DNA of 64,000 nt. It comes from Helichrysum umbraculigerum (lineage: Eukaryota; Streptophyta; Magnoliopsida; Asterales; Asteraceae). A program made the translations under genes and the position numbers. The stretch is taken from the NCBI GenBank assembly GCA_949592205.1, contig CATIUR010000003.1, positions 138,795,259-138,859,258 on the forward strand, written 5' to 3'. Below are positions 46,741 to 58,373 of the stretch, one piece after another; the stretch's first letter is position 1, and each line of letters starts with the position of its first letter. The notes beneath the pieces are model-generated. The model searched no databases. It saw only the letters and a list, made by a program, of their open reading frames with translations, and was not told where the DNA came from.

Positions 46741-47850
46741 AATTATATATGGATGAATTGTCATTTTGAGTTTGCCATCATCCATTTTACTAAGAAGAAT
46801 CATGTCTTCTTTTTAGGTTAGCCTACGATTTGGAGAATAATGTAAGCCAAATGTTGTTCTTATTATCAATCGATGGTTAGTTTCACTTTAATTTTTATCC
46901 AGTTTTTTTTTTTCCCTTCAAACTTTTGTTTATGTATCATCCCGTTTTCTTTTTGTATCTGATATTTAGGTAAAAATTTCATAAGATTCTTCATTGTTTA
47001 TAAATAATGCAAATCGATAACCTCTAACTCTCATTTTCCAAGCTTTTAAGGTTCTTTTGTGGTAAGACTCAAATTGATTCCTAACCGTTGTAGTAGTCCC
47101 CAGCTACACATTGGCCTAAAAATCAAGATCCGCATGATTTAATGGCTATTACAAAAGATACCAATCAATGTATTCATCATACAAATTATATTTCATGAGG
47201 TTGTGATATACTGATAATCGTGAAGGTACACAAAAACTCAAGGCCAAAGGGAAATCATCGTATCTTTTTTCACCACCTCCTTCGTTAGATGCTGTTTCTT
47301 TTTCTAAATTATTTATTATAAATCATGTCTTTTATTCGTCGTTTATTCTATCATGATATTTTTCTGGATTTAAATGTTGTATTATGTAGTTCTAAATTTT
47401 TGTATGTATTGTTCGACGTTTTGTTCTAAATTTTTATGAAAAATCTTGACTAATTATCACCTGCTTCGACTTTAATTTTGTGGGCTATTGATTATACTAA
47501 AAGTTTGTTATGGTATAAATTGATTCTTGTACATGTGCACAAAATAGTTACATTAGAACCAAATGTTTTTCATCAACTCATTTCCACACATACTCCTTAG
47601 TAAGCACATCGACTATCTATTCTTACGAGTGTCACAGCCAAGAATATCATATCCACTTTTTATTCTCCATCACAACTGATGTTATAGAATGAATTTTAAC
47701 GTTACAAAAGACCATATTATCATCAACATTTTGTAAGACAAATACACATCAAATGTATAATTAAACGAAACAACAAAAATTTTCAATAATATGAAAGATT
47801 TGTATAGTTTGTTAAATAAACTACGTCATCATAACATATTTTCATGTATT
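46741..47850. other. Helitron 3' non-coding region
   Basis: No exon or repeat recognised up to the terminal hairpin. Confidence 0.5.
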
Positions 47851-47853
47851 AAT

Positions 47854-47880
47854 CCCGCGAATCCGCGGGTTATAAACTAG
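47854..47880 (+). other. Helitron 3' terminal hairpin and CTAG
   Basis: A 6-bp GC stem CCCGCG/CGCGGG with a 4-base loop, then 11 bases to the CTAG end; the next base is T. Confidence 0.96.
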
Positions 47881-48224
47881 TTTTCTTTAAAGGAGATACA
47901 AGTAATCTCGAATGAAATCTCGGGCAGTGTAGTCAAGTCCGGCAGTACAAACTGCTTCGGCCGTTGTACCCTGGGAAACAGACAACGTGTAGACGGCGAA
48001 TCTGTTTTAAGGGAACTGTGTCCAACATAGGCCTCGGTCTTCTTCAAATAAGTTTTCGGGGCATGCCGATCTTCTTAAGATAAGTTTCCTTTACTTATTC
48101 ATTGTGCTTATTTGTTTTATATTATTGTTTCGTTATATATTTATTTATGCTTAATTGTAGTAATTATATTAGAATTGCTACGTATAAATAAAATTATATT
48201 TGGGTACGAAATATTTTACCTACA
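47881..48224 (+). repeat. Copia-3 5' LTR, piece 3 (R/U5)
   Basis: Matches 53451-53794; both end ATATTTTACCTACA. The next bases (ATCTTAAAAC) are not a recognisable tRNA-Met PBS. Confidence 0.94.
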
Positions 48225-51200
48225 ATCTTAAAACAAATTCTTTTTAATCGTTACCCGAACATAGTCGTAGAAACGCTGATGAGTTTTTTTTGCATGACTG
48301 GATTTGTACGGAACAATTAAAAGGCCGACCATTTTTTGAATGAATTCTAAAGTAATAAGAACTTATATGAGTTTCGTCCTTTATTATTACATATATAAGT
48401 TAGGTTCTAAGAAAACGTGATATTCGTCAAATTGAATGAATAGGTGCATGTATATCTCAACAGAATCTTCAGTGGGATTGGTTTGGTTCTAAATTTGTAA
48501 AGTAGTAATTCATTTACGACTTACATTGAGGGCCTGTTTACTTATGCATTAATGGACTTAATAGCAAAATTAGATTTTTCGGTCATCAAACTGGGCTGTT
48601 TACTTGCAACTTATCTATTGAGCCCATCTTTCCCAGTGGATTATTCGGTCATTCACCAAAAGGGTGTTGTCCCCATCTGACCATTTTATTCCCCGCTTTT
48701 TCCACCATTACCCTTATCTATCTATTGTTTTTTTATGTTACACGTAAATTCCACCATAACGTTATCTGATCGTTTATATATATTTCTTTCGTAATTGTAA
48801 ATTGCGCTATATATAAAAAATGTTATACCCAAAGATGCACACATATATATACTTGAATAGAAATTAATCTTCTAGTTTTATATTTGTTAGAAAAAGTAAA
48901 ACTCAACTGATTGAAACAAATTATTATCTATTTAACTGAGGGGTAAAATAGTCATTTTTATCATTCAGACAATCTATTCAGCACAAAAAGTAAACAATAT
49001 TATTCATTCACTGATTATTGCATACATGCATTCTATACCCATATTGTCATCTATATAACCTTGGAACTAATTGTCTGGTTACGTGGACTTGCATGAGTTG
49101 CTTTGAAATGTCGACTTTATTAGTCAAAAGTTGACTAGCGAATTTTTAAAATCACTTCGGATTTTCGGAAGGTTCCTTTAAATTAAGTAACTTGATGTTG
49201 TGGACTTTAATTTTGGAATATTAAATATATAACTTCTAAATTACGTCAATAGTATGGAATAATTACCAAGATTGATTAACAAATTGTTATATGGTTTGAA
49301 CAATTTTGTTAAGTGATTGCATTAAGATCGTATTTATATTAATTCATAACTTGGTCTAAATATAAATGTTATATCTTAATGTAAATCATTGTTCAATTTT
49401 TAAAGAAACCGTGGACATAATTAACAAACACGATACTACTCTAGAAGAAGTAGATGTTTGTTATTGGTTTAAATGAGCTTTTGAAATATGTTAGTAGCTT
49501 ACTACTCTTGAAGAAGTAGTGTTTATCGTTGTTTCTATGAAAGGTTATATACCTTTATATGAAACTTGATTATAAGTTTGTGGTTATCGAGAACTCAGGA
49601 GTACCGAAGTTTACACCGCAATGCGATGAAGCTACAATGGGAACCATCTCACGTTTATATAAGCCTTGTCGGATTATCGGTGCTTGAGGATGATTTTTGG
49701 GAGCAACTACTCTTGTGTGTAGTTTTATCAAGCTCTTTAGGAAAGTGATGACACTTTGAGGGAGGGGTCATACATTTTCTAAAAGAAATAAACATGTACA
49801 ACTCCTATGAACATGTGTTGTTTGAGAATATAATTCAAACATGTTGGTTGAATATTTATTATATTCAAATGGTAAGGTTCAATACCTTTTGTGGAAAATA
49901 GTTAACATATGTTAAACTACTTACTACTCAAGATAGAAGTAGTTTTGTTAACTATTGAATAAAAATTTAGAACGATTTTGTTCATTGTTCTAAGTTTTGT
50001 AATGCGATAGTGGACCGTGAGCACCAATTGGGGTTGTAGATCACAGATGGTCATTATTGGAACTATATCATGGATGTAGTTGATTTATATATCACGGATG
50101 TATAATCCCACTATATAATTAAGAGTTCGAGATGGTCCTTGATAGCAGGGATGCCATGTGCCTGTGGAGACCAATTCAAGACTTATGAGAAACTCGAGAA
50201 ACGGTTGCTACTTATTGATGTCATCGGACATTGTTATTGTGAATTGAAATAGTAGAACTGAGGTTATCTACAATTTTGATCCTGCTCATGAGAGATGTTT
50301 CACATGTTCTCAACGTTTCTAAAATGGTAACATCTAATAGCAAGTTGATTATAGATGAATGTACTATAAATCTTAGTGATAAGCTTGTGCTTGAAAATGA
50401 AAAAAAAGCCTCCTTTTGTTCTTTGCGGTTGGGATATTTGTAGGAGCATTGTGTCGATTATCACTCGAAAGGGATGATGATAATCATGATTAAGGCAATT
50501 GACGTATCTAATGTTGATAAAAGCATTAATAATGTAAAATTTCTCTTAAATTTTGTCATGGCAATTTTACGAGTCCGTTAAAATTATTGTGTTTGATTAA
50601 AGCTTGCGACAAAATTGTTTTAGTTGAATTACATTATCGCATAATGTATGGCTGTAAATTAGCGTGTAGCTAAAATGTTTTATGGGTATAAAACTAGTTC
50701 ATTTCATGTAAAACTTTTAAACAGTTGACGTATGTAAATCATTTTTATAATTATAATTTAACGGGATTTTACAAAAGGTGATTTGGTTTATAACAATCCG
50801 AGGATTATTATATTTGTCATGGAAATAATAGAAAGTTAAATTGTTTAATTCATTGATAATGATAAATTTGAACACATCGTGTCAGAATGTGGTCTCAAAT
50901 TTTTGAAATTGGAAAACATATTAGTGATAACGACATGACTTGCGGATATGTCATAATATATGGAAATTCAAGTATGAATTTAACGTATGGCACTAAGATA
51001 TTGAATCTAGTAAGATTCATTTATTGATTCTTGTCGTCCTCATTGTATGTTGATACATAAATGAGGTTGAATAAGTGGCAGGATTACATCCAAAATGACT
51101 TGACAATAAGGAGTCAAGATTCTAAAGAGAGAATTGTTATATCTCTTGAAAAAAAAACATCATAAGGTTATGGTGTGGTATGAATTGGATAAGTCTAAGA

Positions 51201-53125
51201 TAAAGCTCTTTAGGGGCATTAGCGAAACTTCATAAATCAAAGGTATACACATTATGATTATTAAGGAAATAAAACTAAATGATTGATACGAGATATCGTA
51301 TATAAGACACTCCTAAATGTCATTATTTATGATGGTATTTAAATCTCGTTAGTGGATTTTTGTCTAAAATAAAAAATAAAAAAAATTAAGAATGAGTATT
51401 GACAAGGTACATGCGAGATTCCTTGTAATAAGAAAGCTATTTAGAATCAGAATGATGCATCTTCTGTTCTTATGCTTAGGTCTTGAAGTCTATAGCATGC
51501 TTGACTTGGACTTGTTAATTATGATCTTCTGCAGAGATCAATTAATAGCGAACATTCCATTGTATGGAATTTATGTATAGACAAAATTAAATCTTCATTC
51601 GGTAACAGAAAGATTTGGTATATTGTGAAATCAAATTGATGAGACAATGATGCAAGATTGTTTCCATGCTTAATATGGAATTCTGTTAGAATAAATCTTA
51701 TGAGAACTATAGACATAAAGATGTATATCTTTTGTTATATTATTTCGGGATTTGAATTGCCTAAATGGAGCTCGGATTTAGGAGAGCTTATTCGAGTGTT
51801 GCATCTTATTAAGATGCTTAAATTCTATGTTTCTAGGTCAAACCTAGAGTATAACTAAGAATTGCTCTGAATATGAGAAAGTTTTAAACTATATTTATAT
51901 AGTGTTTAGTTAACTTTCTAACGGCAATTAATTTGCATCATTTGTGAATATATGAGAAAGATGACAGTATGCAAGACATGTGGGGGAAGTCAAGATAGAT
52001 AATACTTCTTGTATGAAACCCATACTTGACATTCTTATGAAAAAGGAAGAAATTTCTCAGAATAATATAAAAATGTGGATGTGTCTTGCATTTTGATATG
52101 GGAAGACCTGATCATTAGAATTGATTGGATAAAGTATACAAAGGTCATAATGTAAGATGAATGTTTTTATGTTGACTGATGGAGTATACGAGGGTCATGA
52201 CGGAAGAGTCTAAAATTTCTATGATAACCGAGTGGAGTACACAAAGAGTCATAGAAATATAAGGTAAGATAATATTATTTTTACAGAAAAGTAAATATAA
52301 AAGAGTACTCAATTTGCTTACCTATTGTACAAAGTGTAGTGGAGATATGTTGAGATACCGGATTTATTAGATTTTACAATCAAGTGAGAATTGTAACGAC
52401 TAATTAAAGTTGTCATGGACAACATAATACCACTAGAACAACTGATCTCTTTGTAGGTTATCTATGATAACATTTCGGATCCGACAACCATAGGGTTGAG
52501 AAGAGATCAAGTTGTGGAATGAGACTAAAGCCCTTGTAAGAAAAGTTTATACGAAGGAAAACCTAACCTAGTTGACTGGAGATCCTAAGATCTATGTTCA
52601 ATAGGATAACCTAATTGTTGAACTAAGGGATGTCACTGTGGGGGAGTTCTTAAACCTCCAAAAACGTACATGTGAGGGAGTTATCCAACTTCCTAGTCCA
52701 TTCCAATAAATAACAGTGACAGACAGTAATGTGAGGCTAAGCTTTTGGCTTTTAATGATTTTTGTATAACTACAAGGGTTTAAGTTATTACAAAGAGTCA
52801 CCTATGTGAGAGAGAAGTGGGGACGCTTCGAAGGGAATTGTGGGGGGCGCAATTCTTAATAGCTCTTGCAGAACCAGGCAAGTGTTCATGACCATAACGA
52901 ACACGACTATGAGGACTTGACCATGTTAGGGAGAATCGTGTGTTAAATGTATTGTCGTCTACACAAATGGCAGACCAGTTCAAAGACATCACGTTCTACT
53001 GAGAGCTAGGAGACTAAGTGCATTTAATAAGGGAGGGTTCAAAGGGTAACACCTACCTATCCTATGCAAGATTCAACCGTTGAGATTTCATTGGAACGTT
53101 CTTGTGTATTCAGTCAATATCCATT
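48225..53125 (+). pseudogene. Copia-3 internal domain, non-coding or highly degenerate
   Basis: 4.9 kb without an ORF longer than about 70 codons. A faint copia protease-like segment, LRDVSHVLNVSKMVTSN-like, may be read near 50280-50335, but it is surrounded by stops and shifts. The stretch 52630-53125, rich in GTGGGGGAG-type words, resembles copia 3' untranslated DNA. Other parts are unassigned. Confidence 0.55.
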
Positions 53126-53137
53126 CATGTGGGGGAT

Positions 53138-53794
53138 TGTTGGAAAATTTAGTGAAATATGTGCATTTTTCACTAACTTTGGACACATAATTTTATATGT
53201 ATATGTGGTATATATAAATATTCATTTACGTAATTGCGTTCTCCCTTATAAGAGCTTCGCAATGATATAATGTGTGTCCAAAACTGAGCTGATGTGAATG
53301 AGATATCGATTCACAAAGTAAGACATTTGATGTATATTTTATTGGGTTTGAGTTTGTCCCACATCGGTGGAAGAACTAAACCTACAGGTACCAACCAAAC
53401 TATAAATAGAGGTGTCTAGGCTCTATTCTAAACACACCAAAAACACAACCTTTTCTTAAAAGGAGATACAAATCATCTCCAATAAAATCTCGGGCAGTGT
53501 AGTCAAGTCCGGCAGTACAAACTGCTTCGGCCGTTGTACCATGGGAAACAGACAACGTGTAGACGGCGAATCTGTTTTAAGGGAACTGTGTCCAACATAG
53601 GCCTCGGTCTTCTTCAAATAAGTTTTCGGGGCATGCCGATCTTCTTAAGATAAGTTTCTTTTACTTATTCATTGTGCTTATTTGTTTTATATTATTGTTT
53701 CGTTATATATTTATTTATGTTTAATTGTAGTAATTATATTAGAATTGCTACGTATAAATAAAATTATATTTGGGTATGAAATATTTTACCTACA
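53138..53794 (+). repeat. Copia-3 3' LTR, intact (657 bp)
   Basis: TGTTGGAAAA...TTTACCTACA directly after the polypurine tract GTGGGGGAT (53130-53137). It is the reference for the three 5' LTR pieces. The snRNA-type upstream element and TATA box lie at 53356-53408. Confidence 0.95.
53356..53408 (+). promoter_or_regulatory. snRNA-type USE + TATA box in Copia-3 LTR
   Basis: GTCCCACATCG (53356-53366) is a perfect match to the plant snRNA upstream sequence element RTCCCACATCG. TATAAATA begins 34 bases later at 53401. In plant snRNA genes about 33-34 bp spacing gives Pol II and about 23-24 bp gives Pol III transcription. The 5' LTR copy is at 38156-38208, unchanged. Confidence 0.8.
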
Positions 53795-53799
53795 AGTAT

Positions 53800-54019
53800 A
53801 TTGTGTTACAGATTTGGAATGGAATGTGTATATTGATGTAGGTTTTAAAAAATTGGTACACGTGACAACATTTGAGTGGTTACTTTAGTTACCACCATAA
53901 CTATTGTTCGTAGGATAACCGCCCCCTTATAACTTAATTTCTCATGGGACATGAAAACGTGTACGTTAGGACGAAGAGTACTTACTTTTCTTTTGTCACA
54001 TGAATACATTGATTGACCA
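53800..54019. other. Unassigned flank of Copia-3
   Basis: No ORF. TCTCATGGGACATGAAAACG near 53940 is similar to a segment near 32428 on the other side of Copia-3. Confidence 0.35.
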
Positions 54020-54214
54020 TTAGAGCACGGGGTGTGATGACACTGTATTCACAGTGTTCTAGAGAATGTTGTTACTGAGAATTTTGTGGTGTGATATACA
54101 GTGTTATGGAGTTTTTGATTTTTTAACTTTTAATTTTTTAAAATGAAACTAATTAAATTAATTAATTTTTAAAAACAAATAAATTAAATAAAACTCAAAT
54201 ACAATAGTTATTTA
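54020..54214. mobile_element. End of a PIF/Harbinger or Tourist-like element
   Basis: Starts GAGCACGGGGTGTG after TTA (54020-54022), resembling the terminus at 54215 (GAGCATACGGTGTGGG, also after TTA). The other end is not found; the next Harbinger terminus begins within it. Confidence 0.5.
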
Positions 54215-55289
54215 GAGCATACGGTGTGGGTGCAAAATCGTCGGCGTTTTTCACCTAGAACGCCGTCAAACGGTGTTGAGCCGCCCCGGGAGAGCGTTCC
54301 CGATGGCGTTCTCGCGGCGTTTTGAAGGCAACGTTTGAAATCCAACGCCGCTCCTCCTAGCCGTTCCCCATTTTTTTTATTTGTGTACTGTGTTTGGGCC
54401 AAACGGTCGGAAAAAAATAATAAATAATAAATTTTTTAAAAAATAGCCGTTTAAACAACAATTTTCATTTTAAAAAAAAAATAATTTTTTTTTAAAACCT
54501 TTTCCTATATATACAATACTACACAACACCATTTTTCACACATTTAACATCAAAAACACTTCCAAATCCTCTCAAAAAAATCTATATAATTCACCCATTT
54601 TTGTAACAATGTCGAACAACCAAAACAACCCGTATCATTTGCAATCCACTTGGAACCCGTTCACGAACGATTGGGAGCGACCACAAATGCAACAAAATCC
54701 ACAATCTTCCAACCCACAAATCTAATGTTTTGCACCATACGCTTTCCCAACACCACCACCATACACTCCCGTATACAACCAACAACCACACTCGATGCAA
54801 CCACCACCGCAATTGTCACCCGAGGAATACGCTCAGTTTACAATGTGGCGTCAAAGTCAACAACAATCCGACGTTCAGTCCGTTGAAGAAACCAATCCGA
54901 CACCCGAACCACCCAAAAGAGGCAAAGGCAAAAAGTCTAAAAAAGACTCACCGGCCAAAACCAAGAAAGTTGTTCCAAACCGCAACCTTTGGATACCGGA
55001 GGACGAGCTTCGTTTAGCTCAAAGTTGGATTTCAGTTTCCGAAAATTCCCAACGTGGCACTGACCAAGAAGGTTCTTCTTTTTGGTATCTCGTTATGGAT
55101 TCCTACAATTCCTGCAATCCACCATTCCAACGGGGAAAAGACGCGTTGTCGTCTAGATGGCGTTCTTTAAACGCGGATTGCAACAAGTTCCAGGGGGTTT
55201 ATAAACGGCTTGACGACCAAAAAAGAAGTGGTGAAGGCCGAGATGATTTGTTGATCTGTTGCCACCATCAATACAAGGTGGAAAATGAG
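54212..55289 (+). mobile_element. PIF/Harbinger element, 5' part, cut by Athila A
   Basis: Probable TSD TTA (54212-54214) and terminus GAGCATACGGTGTGGGTGCA, a leader, then ORF1. The transposase ORF2 and right TIR are absent because the Athila LTR begins at about 55286-55290. Confidence 0.75.
54609..55289 (+). pseudogene. PIF/Harbinger ORF1 (Myb/SANT-like DNA-binding), stop + truncation
   Basis: ATG at 54609 (MSNNQNNPYHLQSTWNPF) starts a Gln/Pro-rich N-terminus. One in-frame TAA stands at 54723-54725, then the same frame runs to 55289. A basic KKSKKDSPAKTKK patch precedes the trihelix/Myb-like domain (NLWIPEDELRLAQSWISVSE ... FWYLVMDSYN ... LSSRWRSLNADCNKF). This is the ORF1 partner protein of plant Harbinger transposons, often annotated as NAM-associated or glutathione S-transferase T3-like. 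Its apparent TGA stop comes from the inserted LTR, so the C-terminus is lost. Confidence 0.85.
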
Positions 55290-57028
55290 TGATGCTGTGT
55301 AAACAGAGTCAAAGTTTAACTATTTATGAATGGAAATATCTTACTGACTATACACAACTCAGGCAAGAATACCTGGTCATAATATAGTATAGCTTGATAA
55401 GTCCGAGTCGAATACGAGGAACAGATGTCAATATTAAATAAATTGGAAATTGATACAAATAATGAAAACTGTAAATATTGGGGGCGTTTTAGTTCCGATC
55501 GAACAATTGGCAAACAATTATGAAAAATGATTTATTAAATAAAACTTAAATAGAAAAATAACTAAATGATAAAATAATTAATTAAATAAAATATTTAATT
55601 CAAATGATAAAAGAAATGCATTTGCTTAGACTACTTTCCTTAGAATCTGGTTATCACTTTATTGAATTGCTAGAACATGAATTTTATTACGATATAACTA
55701 TTAAGACAATCCCCTTTCCGAGGTAGATTAATCTAACACAATTAAGAAAGACACATAGGTTGTTTTCAACACGCTAACAGTTCAATTTAACGTTGCCCAC
55801 CGAATTATGTTCTAAATTAAACCTACGCCGTTTATGTGATTTACTCTTATCACTTGAATCAACAAAGTCTATAACTAATAGTTATCTTATTCATTAATGA
55901 TTACTCTTGATTATTAACCCTAACCTGTCAAACTCAATCTATTCAGCAATAATTGCTAACCTCAATCAACAATTATCAATAATCTCTTAACCAAATGGAA
56001 CTCAATCACAATCAATCAAGAAACCACGTTAGGTAATCAATAATAATCAATCAATAACTAAGGATCATCGAATAAACACATAAACATTCATAAAATCCAA
56101 TGTAATTCGCAATTCAATAATCAAACCATCATCTAAGTATCATCATCTAAACAAATGCATAGGAAGTCTAGCCAATCATATTATTACAGAAAATCAGAAT
56201 TGAAAACGAAATCAAAATCATAATCAAATGAAAAGGAATAATGTATTCAAACCGAGAAACCGAAGAAACAATTGAACGAGTGAAAACCTTTGATTCTCTA
56301 AGCTTCTAATCCTTCAAAAAGCTCCCAAAATGAGGGAAAAAACCCCCTCTGGTCGTTTGTAATCGAACTAAGGTTTTGGTGGTGAAGTTATGACTTGAAA
56401 ACCCTAAAATCGGACTTAATATGCTGGAAAAGTGATCCATACGGCATATGGATTTCCATACGGCGTATGGATGCAAAAGCCCATAAGTCCAGCCCGCGAA
56501 ATCTTGATTCGGCCCAGTTTTCAATCCATACGGCGTATGGACATCCATACGCCGTATGGATGCATTTTCAGAAAAAGTGCCAAAAATGAAAGTTGTAGCC
56601 CTCTGAGTTAGCTAAATTCTCCAAGTTGAATCACCTCAATCGGAGTTCGTATGAAGAAGTTATGGCCAAAATACTAACGCATAGCTGAGAACTCAGCTTT
56701 TACATTCATCATCCATTTTCAGCTCATCTTTCATTCTTTTTCCGATTCGAGTTTCATTTACACTTCAATCCAATCCAATATTGCATATCTTCACTCTCTT
56801 AGCTTCTTTTCTTCGATCCAATCTTCTATTGTCCAATGTTTTATTCTTTTAGCAACTTTTCTTCCAAATAAGCTCGTTTTTCGTTCCTTTTTTATCCAAG
56901 CTCCAAATTAACTCCTAAATGCAAATATGAACGAAATAAGTATCTTATTCATATAAAATGCATTAAAAACCTATCAAACAAGGGGTAATTAGTACTATAA
57001 AATAGCACATTTTGGCGTTCATCAAACA
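55286..57028 (-). repeat. 3' LTR of Athila A
   Basis: About 1.74 kb; minus strand TGTTTGATGAACG...CACAGCATCA. The left limit is 55286 or 55290 (TGAG or TGAT start). Contains four or five copies of the dyad CCATACGGCGTATGG at 56434-56452, 56455-56472, 56524-56541 and 56543-56561. No ORF. Confidence 0.75.
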
Positions 57029-57040
57029 TCCCCCACTTGA

Positions 57041-58373
57041 ATCCTACTTGTCCTCAAGTAGACCATCAGTTGAAAATTCAATACTTTAAATATGAACGGC
57101 AAACAAAAGTGCAAAAGGACTTACATACTACACAACATTCGGCAAACCAAATTGCTAACAAAAAATCGATTCTACCTTAAAGCTTAGCAATCAAGAAACT
57201 CTCTAGGGAAAACAACTTCTAATACATTATTATTATGCATAAAAGATAATTCACTTAGATAACCGATATTGTTGTCCACTTAAACAATCTAAACTTCAGA
57301 AATTGAGCTTAACTCATTATTATTCTAGCAGGTTTTACCCTAGATTCACAGATAGCAAAATACTCTTATACCAATAACGTGTCACAATTCTCCAAATAAT
57401 GAACATCCAAATAAATCAATCATTTTTCAAACCAAGACATTGGTGACAGGTCTGTACCTCAGTACAACAGAGCGACATAACTTGGCTTTGGTTTTTCAAT
57501 TTATGAGTCCTTTGTACTCTTTTATTTTTATCTATTTTGATATCAAATATACTGATGGAAACCAGGTCTGTACTTTCGTACAACAGAGGAGACAACACCC
57601 AGTATATTCCCAAATGATGATAATTAGGATCCCAAAATTATGGATTATAACACGCTATCATATGAGAATTAAGATTATCATACCTTGCTAAAAGATCCTC
57701 ATAGAATAAATCCTACTTTATTCATTAAATTTCTTAATAGCTCAACAACTTCCATAAAGATTGCCTATCGATACATAAAAAAAAAATGAACTATCTAATA
57801 TTTAAAATTAAATTTATTTCATTCTTTGCATTCCCAAAATATGTTACAAGATTCGCTAAACTTTAACGCAGAAAACAATTTTAAAAGAAAAATTTGGGCT
57901 GAAAAATGACTAACACGTAGAATGCCCTTTAGCTTTAAAATTTGCCAATATTTACCATTCATATCTTAAGGACAAATAGACTTACTTCTTTTCCCCCATC
58001 CCCCACTTAAAAGTATGCAATGTCCCCATTGCAAAAGAAAACAATAATATAGGGAATAGAAAAGAAGTGAAACAGAAAAACTCCCCTGATTAAGAAGAAA
58101 AATTCATGAATGAACTGGTTCTGAAATAAAATACAACAGCACACTTCCGTAGGCATCACGGTTGCATTTAGCGTATGCAACAAGCCTTTAAACCCCTCAG
58201 TATCCTGAGTGGACGAGTTGTAGTCTCGTGAGGGTTTCCAGGGAACATACCCACAAAGTTTAAACCTGCAAACAAAAACAATAAAACAGAATACAAATTA
58301 ACAAAATAACGGGTTGTCTCCCGAAAGCGCTTTTGTTTATCACGTCGGTAAGCTCGACATATTGCTTCACCAC
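57041..58373 (-). other. Athila A 3' non-coding region with two hairpins
   Basis: Two copies of a CAGGTCTGTAC...GTACAACAGAG element at about 57447-57472 and 57564-57589. On the minus strand the second forms a TGTAC/GTACA stem with a GAAA loop, and the first the same stem with TGAG. No coding sequence. Confidence 0.6.

Larger units (their letters stand above)
38251..47880 (+). mobile_element. Non-autonomous Helitron with captured gene fragments (9,630 bp)
   Basis: Inserted between A and T of the Copia-3 LTR (ACACAACA/TTTTCTTTAAAGG), with no target duplication. The 5' end is TCTCTCTCTCTCTATATA. The 3' end has the stem CCCGCG/CGCGGG (47854-47859 and 47864-47869, loop AATC), then TTATAAA and CTAG. 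These are the classic Helitron hallmarks. No Rep/helicase is encoded, so it depends on a partner. It carries HSP70 and APP1 fragments in its own sense, a LINE piece in antisense, and a MULE. Confidence 0.95.
33504..53799 (+). mobile_element. Copia-like LTR element (Copia-3) holding two nested insertions
   Basis: The element 33509-53794 is bounded by the TSD AGTAT (33504-33508, 53795-53799). The 5' LTR is in three pieces (33509-33706, 38136-38250, 47881-48224), split by a solo LTR and a Helitron. The internal region is 48225-53137, and the 3' LTR (53138-53794, 657 bp) is intact. A polypurine tract (GTGGGGGAT) precedes the 3' LTR. Removing the insertions leaves about 6.2 kb. By eye the LTRs differ at only ~2% of positions, so the element is young, yet its interior has no intact ORF. 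Confidence 0.93.

Noticed and set aside
48532..48998. Possible hAT MITE (GGGCCTGTTTACTT ... AAGTAAACA)
   Set aside because: Only short end similarity; no 8-bp duplication and no second arm could be found.
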